Shown piece after piece: positions 1-6,217 of a stretch of DNA of 8,790 nt. Under the pieces are notes generated by a model, which did not search any database, was not told the DNA's origin, and saw only the letters and a list, made by a program, of their open reading frames with translations. The stretch covers positions 1 to 8,790 of the forward strand of contig JAJTHY010000115.1 of the NCBI GenBank assembly GCA_021298045.1, in the 5' to 3' direction. Positions within the stretch are counted from its first letter, which is position 1. Every line of letters begins with the position of its first letter. A program made the translations under genes and the position numbers. The stretch is from Candidatus Jidaibacter sp. (GTDB taxonomy: Bacteria; Pseudomonadota; Alphaproteobacteria; Rickettsiales; Midichloriaceae).

Positions 1-28
1 GAGGGTGAGGAAAAGAGTGAACTGCAAC

Positions 29-60
29 AATGCCGTTTGGCTCCTCGCAGTGACGGGAGT
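29..60 (+). repeat. Dispersed repeat, copy A (degenerate)
   Basis: Read on the minus strand, this stretch has the blocks GTCA-ctGCGA and, about 13 bases on, GGCattg. It resembles the widespread bacterial intergenic repeat of the form GTCATTGCGA...GGCAATCC. A better copy lies at 6143-6181 in the same orientation. Copy A sits just beyond the stop codon of the Cys-rich secreted protein gene, so it may lie in the 3' end of that transcript. The match is partial, and I call it a repeat mainly because of the second copy. Confidence 0.5.
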
Positions 61-67
61 AAGGGCA

Positions 68-760
68 TCACTTTTGAGAAACAGTATCACTCGGCGGCAG
101 CATTATTGACTTATAATTCTTTAAATTCTCAATATGATTGTTGCTATCATAAGGGGTTGCGGGGGGGCGCGCCTGGGTATGATAAGTTTTCTTCTTAAGC
201 CCCATATCCGCAAACTCCGGATCTACTTCATTTGTATTGATTTTATTAAGAGGAATTGTCTTGCTCAGATTATAATCCGGCACTGAGGCGCAATTGTTTT
301 TGAATATATTGTGTAAGTTTAAAACAGCTGCTTCATCTAAAGCTATGTTAAGACCAGATAATTTCTGCAAACGTTTTGCAAATAAACCATTTAATTGAGG
401 AAGGTCATTTTTTGCAAATTGACAATTTATTCCATCTATCCCTAAAGTACGCTCTACATAAAGACATTTCTTCCCCTGCATGCCTTTGACTTTAATAAAC
501 ATATCTCCGAATGCAGTCTTCAATTTGCACGCATGCGGTATACAAGCTTGCAGGTTAGGTATTGAAATTGAGCAATCTGGTAAGTCAAATTGATTTTGAT
601 CCACACTTTCAAACACTTCGAAATTAAAGCTATCCACCTCGCTCTGCTCAAGAATTGAAGGCATAATATATTCACTATCATTGCTTCTATCTTGTATAGC
701 AAAAGCAGAGTTGATTATGCCAATAAGACACCCGCCAATAATAATTGCTCTTTTACTCAT
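68..760 (-). CDS. Secreted cysteine-rich protein at the end of a pilus-like operon, family not recognised
   Basis: This 230-residue protein has a Sec signal peptide: MSKR, a hydrophobic stretch at about 5-19, and an A-F-A cleavage site near residue 21. The mature part holds six cysteines (63, 73, 78, 99, 113, 157), clustered mostly in residues 60-115, which suggests disulfides in an oxidising periplasm. Residues about 120-160 could be helical. The tail (about 175-230) is polar and proline/asparagine rich. The gene overlaps the preceding PilO-like gene by 8 bp, so translation is probably coupled. Its position after PilN-like and PilO-like genes is where pilP often lies, but I see no PilP motif and no believable lipobox. 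A role in the pilus or in DNA uptake is inferred from context only. A GC-rich block with seven consecutive C on the coding strand lies near the 3' end. Confidence 0.8.
   Translation of the reverse strand: MSKRAIIIGGCLIGIINSAFAIQDRSNDSEYIMPSILEQSEVDSFNFEVFESVDQNQFDLPDCSISIPNLQACIPHACKLKTAFGDMFIKVKGMQGKKCLYVERTLGIDGINCQFAKNDLPQLNGLFAKRLQKLSGLNIALDEAAVLNLHNIFKNNCASVPDYNLSKTIPLNKINTNEVDPEFADMGLKKKTYHTQARPPATPYDSNNHIENLKNYKSIMLPPSDTVSQK
145..184. repeat. Inverted repeat around a GC-rich block with a G7/C7 tract
   Basis: TATCATA (145-151) and TATGATA (178-184) are perfect 7-bp inverted arms around a 26-nt GC-rich core. The core holds seven G in a row at 161-167 and GGCGCGCC at 166-173. The composition differs sharply from the AT-rich gene around it. 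It encodes part of the proline-rich tail of the Cys-rich secreted protein, roughly T195 to D205. It could be a small inserted element or a slippage-prone tract; neither is shown. Confidence 0.5.
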
Positions 761-1319
761 CTTCTAAATTTTGCCATATAAATCCAATGTTCGCTCTAAT
801 CTTATTTGGCTTTACAACTTTCATTTCCAAGTTGATGAATTGCAAAACGCCTGTAAGCTCTTGGCTTAAATTACTTACAAAATGTAAAATATCTGTATCC
901 GAATGGGCACTTAAGGAGATATTCATTCTGGAATAAACTAATTTAGCGAACTTAAGTCCGCGAATGTCACTGCGCACATTTGGGCTAGTTAGGTTAGCAG
1001 ATAGATTATAAATGTTATTTTTAATTCTCAAATTTTCAATTTTCTCTCTGGCAAGTTGTAGATTAAGACCCTCTCTTTTTTTTCGATAGAGTCCTTCATC
1101 CCAGCTTTTGATATTGGCTTGATATTTTGTTAGCAATTCTCTGAATTCCCTATTTTGCTTTTGCAACTTTAAAACAGTAGTATGTGCATTATTTAAATTA
1201 GATGTGCTTTTAGAATTCATGACCAGAGATATTGAAAGCGCAACCAGAGCAATTAACATTATGCTCAGATGGAAAAAGCTTTTTTGCAAAATTCTAAATC
1301 TAGCTTCCGAGAAAAACAT
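753..1319 (-). CDS. PilO/GspM-like inner-membrane pilus assembly protein
   Basis: This 188-residue bitopic protein has a short cytoplasmic N-terminus, one membrane helix at about residues 15-34, a long charged helical or coiled-coil stretch at about 45-100, and a C-terminal domain (about 125-188) whose size and pattern fit a ferredoxin-like fold. This is the usual layout of PilO and GspM, which pair with PilN or GspL to join the cytoplasmic motor to the periplasmic part of the machine. The start is 3 bp after the upstream stop, and GGGAG about 11 bases before the ATG can serve as ribosome binding site. The stop overlaps the next gene by 8 bp. Sequence conservation in this family is poor, so the call rests on topology, length and position after a PilM-PilN-like gene. 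Another small bitopic assembly protein is possible. Confidence 0.6.
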   Translation of the reverse strand: MFFSEARFRILQKSFFHLSIMLIALVALSISLVMNSKSTSNLNNAHTTVLKLQKQNREFRELLTKYQANIKSWDEGLYRKKREGLNLQLAREKIENLRIKNNIYNLSANLTSPNVRSDIRGLKFAKLVYSRMNISLSAHSDTDILHFVSNLSQELTGVLQFINLEMKVVKPNKIRANIGFIWQNLEDE

Positions 1320-1322
1320 TTG

Positions 1323-2906
1323 TTAAAAATCTCCCATTTCTAGTTGTGCATTCTCCATAGACTTTGGATAGGCTATTGTGATGTTGAAAGTGCTACCGCT
1401 CAAGACATCCATAGTTACATTTGCAGAATTAAATTTGGCTTGCAGGGCATTATGTAATGCAATCTTAATATCTTCAAAATCTTTGCGTACGGCTTTTGAG
1501 TTAATGAATTCAGCTTCCATGGTTATAAGTACGCGAAAATCTTTTTTATCATTAATATCAATTTGCCTATTGATTTTCATTAGAGTGAACCTTGGCAAGG
1601 ACGGATCGAAATAAGACCATTTTATATCTCGTATCCGCACATGTGAAGGCAGCACTTCAGATATTTTTAATGCCGCGTCAATAGGACCTTCATTAGGGGG
1701 TGTAATAAATTTATATAAATCAACAATCGCACTGATCTTCTCTAAAGGCATTGCTGGGGTAAATTTATTTTGCAGTGCTTTTAGTTGAGTGTTTTTGTCA
1801 GCAATTTTCGTTTCGATAATGGCGGCCTGACTTTTGGCATCATTAAAATCCAGGTAGTTACTTAAAGCTATGTAGAGGTTTATTACTGTAAATAATACAG
1901 TGATAGGAATACCTATTTGTAACAACTTTTTCATTGCGCTAACAAACACCAACCACCTAAATATAGGCAAGGTTTGCTCAACATGCATTCGGCCTTTATG
2001 CGAAGTAACACTTGCAGCATGAGTTAGGAATAGTGGGTCGAAGAATTTATCTTTGGGTTCTGCTACATCTACAATCCCTAGCTTCATAGCGGCAGAGTAT
2101 GATGTCAGCACTTCCAAGGCATTAACTTTCAATACGCTTTCCCTAATAGCAGAACCAATCTCTTGGGAGACTATACAATATACTTTTATAGTACTTTCTG
2201 AGCTGATATTAAGTCTTTTCATGTAGTCTACACAGTCCACGATTGATTGCTCTAAATTGCCTGTGGCAATATTGATATCAGGATCTAGAATGCCAGTTAC
2301 TATCCTGCTAAACACGATCTCTCCATCAAGAAATGCAGATTGTCTAAAGCCGCTGGCTTTGCTCTGGCTTATTAAAAGTTCCCAGCCAATTTTTTGTGGT
2401 GATGAGGAGGGTGATGTATCTTTGCGCAAGTCCTTGATAAAGGAACCTAGCTCTAATGGCAAAAAGTATATTCCCTCTATGACATTTTCATATTGCCCAA
2501 AAAACTCTACCCATTTTGATAATGGGGGTTCATATGCTACCGCTATAAAAGTATAAACCCAATCATCGCCTCTTCTTTTGCCCAAAGAAACGCAAGTTTT
2601 TAGGTAGTTTTTGGGAATTTCATTATGTAATTGCCTTTGTGCAATTTTATAAACAGAAAAAGCATTAGTGCCTGTAACCCTACGTTGAACATATGACTGA
2701 TCCATGGTGTCGAGATATAAGCTTATATAGGCATCAGGATCGGCGCTTAGCAAATGGGCTAGCTTCTGTACGTTGTGTGGTTCAGTGTTTTTAATGAACA
2801 GCCGGGTTTGAACCGCCCCGCTTTTGGTATAAAGTACGACCGCGCCTTCGTCACCAATTGAGACTTGAAAACTATTATTGGATTTCTCTAGAATTAATCT
2901 CAACAT
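1323..2906 (-). CDS. PilM-PilN fusion-like (GspL-like) pilus or secretion platform protein
   Basis: This protein is 527 residues long. Residues 1 to about 290 look like a soluble alpha/beta domain of the actin-like PilM/GspL-cytoplasmic type; the stretch at about 118-156 (YTFIAVAYEPP through FLPLELGSF) recalls the divergent PilM/BfpC fold. A single membrane helix follows at about 328-350, then a coiled coil at about 355-385. The periplasmic part at about 400-515 is likely ferredoxin-like, as in PilN. Cytoplasmic actin-like domain plus helix plus periplasmic domain in one chain is the GspL layout, where type IV pili usually have separate PilM and PilN. In such machines this component connects the assembly ATPase to PilO/PilP. 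It starts 45 bp after dprA and ends 3 bp before the PilO-like gene. No clear Shine-Dalgarno precedes the ATG. The R64 PilO2-type accessory protein is an alternative. Residue-level homology is weak and the call leans on architecture. Confidence 0.62.
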   Translation of the reverse strand: MLRLILEKSNNSFQVSIGDEGAVVLYTKSGAVQTRLFIKNTEPHNVQKLAHLLSADPDAYISLYLDTMDQSYVQRRVTGTNAFSVYKIAQRQLHNEIPKNYLKTCVSLGKRRGDDWVYTFIAVAYEPPLSKWVEFFGQYENVIEGIYFLPLELGSFIKDLRKDTSPSSSPQKIGWELLISQSKASGFRQSAFLDGEIVFSRIVTGILDPDINIATGNLEQSIVDCVDYMKRLNISSESTIKVYCIVSQEIGSAIRESVLKVNALEVLTSYSAAMKLGIVDVAEPKDKFFDPLFLTHAASVTSHKGRMHVEQTLPIFRWLVFVSAMKKLLQIGIPITVLFTVINLYIALSNYLDFNDAKSQAAIIETKIADKNTQLKALQNKFTPAMPLEKISAIVDLYKFITPPNEGPIDAALKISEVLPSHVRIRDIKWSYFDPSLPRFTLMKINRQIDINDKKDFRVLITMEAEFINSKAVRKDFEDIKIALHNALQAKFNSANVTMDVLSGSTFNITIAYPKSMENAQLEMGDF

Positions 2907-2951
2907 TCGTATTGCGCGTTATGCAGATAGGACTGTCTATATTTATAATAT

Positions 2952-4091
2952 TTACAATGGGTTAGGTAAAGCTATTCTATTAACTTTATTACCATAAGAG
3001 CGTTCAATTTGCCCAGCTAGTTCCAATTCCAAAAGCAGAATATTTAGCGCATAGTATGGTATTTGCGTAGCTATTATGATTTCTTCTATAGAAGTGGGGC
3101 AAAACCCAATGGCGTTTTGTAGAACTGGGCGGAATTTCTCAAGTTCATCTTCATTGGGTATGCGAACAAAAGTAGTTGGAATTGCTTGAGACTGATCAGA
3201 AAAAAACGATTTGGTGGCGCTACTTAGATAGTCTATTACATCTTGTTCCGATAAAAACAAGGAAGCATCTCCGGCTTTAATAAGCAGGTTGCATCCCGAA
3301 TATTTGCTGTCTAGCGGAGAACCCGGTATGGCAAAAACTTTCCTATTTTGTTTTTTAGCATAACTGGCGGTTATTAGGGACCCCGATTTTTGTGAAGCTT
3401 CAATCACAATTACAGCCTTGCTGAGCCCAGAAATGATGCGATTACGCTGCGGAAAATTTCTAGCAATGGGTTGGCTAGAAAAAGGATACTCAGTAACTAT
3501 AACCCCTTCTTCTGCAATTGCTTTATACAGGGCTTTGTTTTGCTCTGGGTATATTACATCTATTCCATTTGCAATTACGCCGATAGTGCCAGACTGCAAG
3601 CTTTTTTCATGTGCGCAAGCATCAATCCCCCTTGCGAGCCCTGAAGCAATAACCACTTGTTGGTCAGCTAATTTCTTCGCAATATCTCTTGCCATGTAGC
3701 ATCCATTTGCAGATGCGTTTCTAGATCCTACTATGCCTACGATCTTCGGGCTTTGTAGTAATGCTTCATTTCCAAATACAGTGAGCACCGGGGGATAGTC
3801 TTCTATCGATCTTAAACTTTCTGGATATTTTGGGTCATCCCAAAACAGTAGCTTAGCACCAAAATCTTCTATTTTCTGCAATTCATTTTCTGCGGCGCTT
3901 TTCGAGCAAATGGTAATTTTGCGCTTAAGCCCACCACGTGCTGATAGCGTTGGTAATTGAGCAATTGCATCTGTTGCAGTGCCAAAGGCATTAAGTAATC
4001 GCTTGAAGGTTTGGGGGCCCACATTTTCACTTCTTATTAACCTAAGCCTTTCAATAGACTCTTCAGTATTGGTATTTTGAGTCGCAAACAT
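2952..4091 (-). CDS. dprA: DNA-processing protein DprA (Smf)
   Basis: DprA binds incoming single-stranded DNA in natural transformation, shields it and loads RecA; it acts in the cytoplasm. The 379-residue length is normal. An N-terminal helical region with a helix-hairpin-helix-like part spans about 10-60. The Rossmann-type DprA core follows at about 75-290 with clear family motifs: VGSRNAS (121-127), SGLARGID (150-157), GIDVIYP (186-192), FPQRNRIISGL (213-223), SQKSGSLITA (233-242) and AIPGSPLD (254-261). The C-terminal winged-helix domain spans about 325-375. The ATG at 4091 gives the expected N-terminus, though no Shine-Dalgarno is visible. A minus-strand promoter at 4125-4153 fits. It is the first gene of the minus-strand unit and is followed by pilus-like assembly genes, which supports a DNA-uptake role. 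A topA neighbour, frequent beside dprA elsewhere, is not seen. Confidence 0.96.
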   Translation of the reverse strand: MFATQNTNTEESIERLRLIRSENVGPQTFKRLLNAFGTATDAIAQLPTLSARGGLKRKITICSKSAAENELQKIEDFGAKLLFWDDPKYPESLRSIEDYPPVLTVFGNEALLQSPKIVGIVGSRNASANGCYMARDIAKKLADQQVVIASGLARGIDACAHEKSLQSGTIGVIANGIDVIYPEQNKALYKAIAEEGVIVTEYPFSSQPIARNFPQRNRIISGLSKAVIVIEASQKSGSLITASYAKKQNRKVFAIPGSPLDSKYSGCNLLIKAGDASLFLSEQDVIDYLSSATKSFFSDQSQAIPTTFVRIPNEDELEKFRPVLQNAIGFCPTSIEEIIIATQIPYYALNILLLELELAGQIERSYGNKVNRIALPNPL

Positions 4092-4100
4092 TAATGTTAA

Positions 4101-4129
4101 TTGATATCTAAAATTTTAATTGGTAATAT
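4101..4129 (+). promoter_or_regulatory. Probable sigma70 promoter for dnaX
   Basis: A -35 box TTGATA (4101-4106) is followed by a 17-bp spacer and a -10 box TAATAT (4124-4129). Transcription would start near 4136, leaving a leader of about 27 nt before the dnaX ATG at 4163. The -10 box overlaps that of the opposing dprA promoter. The region is very AT-rich, so chance matches are possible. Confidence 0.5.
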
Positions 4130-4153
4130 AACTTCTCATAAAGTTAGTTGCAA
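4125..4153 (-). promoter_or_regulatory. Probable sigma70 promoter for dprA-pilus operon
   Basis: On the minus strand, TTGCAA (4148-4153) and TATATT (4125-4130) are spaced by 17 bp. The start would be near 4118, about 27 nt ahead of the dprA ATG. It shares its -10 region with the plus-strand promoter, so RNA polymerase probably cannot occupy both at once. Confidence 0.45.
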
Positions 4154-4162
4154 AGATATTAT

Positions 4163-5782
4163 ATGGAAAGTTTGTTATTTGAGCAGGAAGAATTGAATGC
4201 CGGTAATACCGACCATTACCTAGTGCTTGCCAGAAAATATCGCCCTACCAAGTTTAGTGATATGATTGGCCAAGACGCTTTAATCAAAACCTTTACTAAT
4301 GCTGCACAAAGCAATCGTATAGCTCATGCTTTCTTGCTTACAGGCATTAGAGGGGTTGGCAAAACTACAACTGCGCGGATTATTGCGCGGGCGCTAAACT
4401 GTGTTGGTGAAGATGGTAAAGGCGCTATCACAACTAGTCCATGTGGAAAGTGCTATCACTGCGTTGCGATAGCTGAAGATAGACACCAGGATATCATTGA
4501 GATAGATGCGGCAAGCCATACTGGAGTTAATGATATTCGTGAAATCATAGAAAACGCTAGGTATCGCCCAACTTCTGCGCGTTTTAAAATTTATATTATA
4601 GATGAAGTCCACATGCTTTCAAACAGTGCATTCAACGCGCTTTTGAAAACATTGGAAGAGCCGCCAATGCACGTGAAATTTGTTTTTGCCACAACCGAGA
4701 TCAAAAAAATTCCCCTTACGATACTCTCGCGTTGCCAAAGATTTGACTTAAAAAGGGTGGGTATAGATGAATTGATACAGCATTTTATCTCCATTTTAGA
4801 TAAAGAAGGGTTTAAGGCAGATGATGATTCTATTAAGATGATTGCAAACGCGGCCAATGGATCTGTGCGGGATGGCCTTTCGATTTTAGATCAGGCAATC
4901 TCCCACACTGGTGGGAACATAACTGCTTCATCAGTGCGGGAAATGTTGGGGCTTTCCTCCAATGAAGATCTATATATGCTATATGAAAACTTGCTTAAAA
5001 ATGAAGTGGCAAATTGCTTAACTAAGATGAGTGATTTGTACTCGCATGGTGCTGATCCGCTCCTCATTACGCAGGATCTAATGACGATTACCCATTCTGT
5101 AGCAAAGGCTCAAGTTGACCATAAAGGCATGGATCTGTTGCCAGAGTTTGATAAAGGCCGTGTTGAAAATTTCCTTACACTTGCTGATGTATCCAAGATA
5201 AATAGAATCTGGATGATGTTGCTCAAAGGGTTTGAAGAAGTTCGCAGTGCCCCTAACCCCATGGTGGCATTGGAGATGTTGCTTATAAGAATTATGCATA
5301 TATCAAACTTACCATCACCAGAAGACTTAATCAAAAAGTTGAAATCAAAAAATGAAGATGCGACGCCTATGCAAAAGCCGTCAAGCAGCCAGTCCATTTC
5401 TAATCAAAATAGCAAGATGCAGCTGAAGAGCATAGAGGATGTTGAAAAGCTTTTATTTGAGCATGATGAGATGGTAATGTGTCATCACTTAAGGAGTGAT
5501 GTGAAATTGGTTAAAATGGAAGCTGGGCGCATTGCATTGAATCTGCTTGAAGGCGCACCGAAGAATTTCCATACCTTGTTAAAAGAAGTGCTTGAGAAGA
5601 TAACGGGTGATGTTTGGACGGTACTTACCTCAACAGAGGATGGGGATAGCACAATAGCGCAAAAACATAAAGTTGCAGTGAACGAGCAACTTGAAGGAGT
5701 TAGAGAGCACCAATCTGTGAAGCAGATGCTAAAAGCCTTTACAGGGCTTGAGATAGCTGATATCAAATTGCAAAATAATTAA
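4163..5782 (+). CDS. dnaX: DNA polymerase III subunit tau (and possibly gamma), clamp-loader ATPase
   Basis: DnaX is the motor of the clamp loader that opens the beta sliding clamp and links it to the replicative polymerase. From the ATG at 4163 it has 539 residues. Visible features are Walker A GIRGVGKT (61-68), the zinc site C80/C94/C97/C100, Walker B IYIIDEVH (143-150), the sensor-1 and arginine-finger region ending in SRC (189-191), and sensor-2 GSVRDGLSILDQ (233-244). The collar domain runs to about 370. A polar linker (about 390-425) leads to a tau-type C-terminal region (about 425-539) that should hold the polymerase contacts. An in-frame TTG at 4148 would add five residues; I prefer the ATG. 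No strong Shine-Dalgarno is seen. A slippery A6 run in the linker could produce a gamma-like form (see the site at 5347-5355). The gene is followed by ybaB at 17 bp. Confidence 0.97.
   Translation: MESLLFEQEELNAGNTDHYLVLARKYRPTKFSDMIGQDALIKTFTNAAQSNRIAHAFLLTGIRGVGKTTTARIIARALNCVGEDGKGAITTSPCGKCYHCVAIAEDRHQDIIEIDAASHTGVNDIREIIENARYRPTSARFKIYIIDEVHMLSNSAFNALLKTLEEPPMHVKFVFATTEIKKIPLTILSRCQRFDLKRVGIDELIQHFISILDKEGFKADDDSIKMIANAANGSVRDGLSILDQAISHTGGNITASSVREMLGLSSNEDLYMLYENLLKNEVANCLTKMSDLYSHGADPLLITQDLMTITHSVAKAQVDHKGMDLLPEFDKGRVENFLTLADVSKINRIWMMLLKGFEEVRSAPNPMVALEMLLIRIMHISNLPSPEDLIKKLKSKNEDATPMQKPSSSQSISNQNSKMQLKSIEDVEKLLFEHDEMVMCHHLRSDVKLVKMEAGRIALNLLEGAPKNFHTLLKEVLEKITGDVWTVLTSTEDGDSTIAQKHKVAVNEQLEGVREHQSVKQMLKAFTGLEIADIKLQNN
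5347..5355 (+). promoter_or_regulatory. Candidate frameshift site in dnaX giving a gamma-like product
   Basis: The in-frame heptamer A AAA AAT (5347-5353) covers codons 395-397. A -1 slip, or one extra A added by polymerase slippage on the A6 run, puts TGA (5353-5355) directly next. The product would be about 397 residues, ending after the ATPase and collar domains, as E. coli gamma does. A second weaker heptamer, C AAA AAG (5332-5338), leads to the same TGA. No upstream Shine-Dalgarno-like stimulator is visible, and the best downstream hairpin (GACG 5362-5365 with CGTC 5379-5382) is weak. AAT is less slippery in the A site than the E. coli AAG, so the call is tentative. Confidence 0.35.
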
Positions 5783-5788
5783 TAATAA

Positions 5789-5796
5789 AAGGGGAC
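5789..5796 (+). promoter_or_regulatory. Strong ribosome binding site of ybaB
   Basis: AAGGGGAC lies just before the ybaB ATG at 5800, with about 4-6 nt of spacing. It is the clearest Shine-Dalgarno sequence in the window; most other starts here have none. It fixes the ybaB start. Confidence 0.75.
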
Positions 5797-5799
5797 TAA

Positions 5800-6126
5800 A
5801 TGCAAAATTTTCAACAAGCCATGAAGCAAGCGCAAATGCTACAACAAAAAGTTATGGAGTTGCAAAAACGACTAGAAAACGAATTAGTAGAAGGTGTTTC
5901 TGGGGGCGGCATGGTAAAAACCGTTTGCACATGCAAAGGAGAACTAAAGAAAATTGATATAGACAACTCTTTGTTGGACCCTAGTGAAAAAGAGATGTTG
6001 GAAGATTTAATAGTGACAGCACTCAATAATGCCAAGAAAAATGCTGATGCTAAAACTGCTGAAGAAATGGAAAAAATTTCAAGCGCAGCTGGATTGCCGA
6101 AGGATTTGTTGAACTCGGCGTTTTAG
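5800..6126 (+). CDS. ybaB: YbaB/EbfC-family nucleoid-associated protein
   Basis: YbaB/EbfC proteins are small dimeric DNA-binding proteins found with the nucleoid. This one is 108 residues, the usual size. The N-terminal helix (about 1-30) is rich in Q, K and M. The conserved VEGVSGGGMVKT lies at 30-41, LLDPSEKEMLEDL at 58-70, and ALNNAKKNAD follows. The C-terminus has the typical AAGLP near 96-100. It lies 17 bp after dnaX, the conserved pairing seen across bacteria, and is probably cotranscribed with it. recR, commonly the next gene, is replaced here by a short intergenic region with a dispersed repeat. Confidence 0.95.
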   Translation: MQNFQQAMKQAQMLQQKVMELQKRLENELVEGVSGGGMVKTVCTCKGELKKIDIDNSLLDPSEKEMLEDLIVTALNNAKKNADAKTAEEMEKISSAAGLPKDLLNSAF

Positions 6127-6142
6127 TATGCACAAAGGGGAT

Positions 6143-6181
6143 GGATTGCCGCAGTCGGTTCACGCCTTCGCAATGACGAGA
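6143..6181 (+). repeat. Dispersed repeat, copy B
   Basis: On the plus strand this reads GGATTGCCGC...TTCGCAATGACGAG, i.e. GTCATTGCGA...GCGGCAATCC on the minus strand. ATTGC (6145-6149) and GCAAT (6170-6174) form short inverted arms. It resembles the short intergenic repeat common in many bacteria, and copy A at 29-60 is a degenerate relative. It fills the gap between ybaB and ccmB, whose remainder (6182-6217) holds nothing clear. It may be transcribed as a hairpin. No T-run follows, so I do not call it a terminator. Confidence 0.65.
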
Positions 6182-6217
6182 TTCCATACCGCTTTAGCTA
6201 CATTAGGTTAATGCCCG

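Noticed and set aside
68..760. Lipoprotein signal (I-G-G-C at residues 8-11) in the secreted Cys-rich protein
   Set aside because: The hydrophobic part before the cysteine is too short and the hydrophobic run continues past it; the A-F-A site at 19-21 fits better.
2907..2951. Internal promoter or terminator between dprA and the PilM-N-like gene
   Set aside because: The 45-bp gap has only a 4-bp inverted repeat (ATAG/CTAT) and no convincing promoter pair, so operon continuity is the simpler reading.
3418..3699. Plus-strand open frame inside dprA
   Set aside because: It lies fully inside a well-conserved gene, shows no recognisable domain, and is explained as antisense shadow. The same applies to other long frames within dnaX, glyQ and the pilus-like genes.
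4148..4162. TTG start adding five residues to dnaX
   Set aside because: There is no Shine-Dalgarno, and an ATG follows five codons later. The same bases also fit the minus-strand -35 box.
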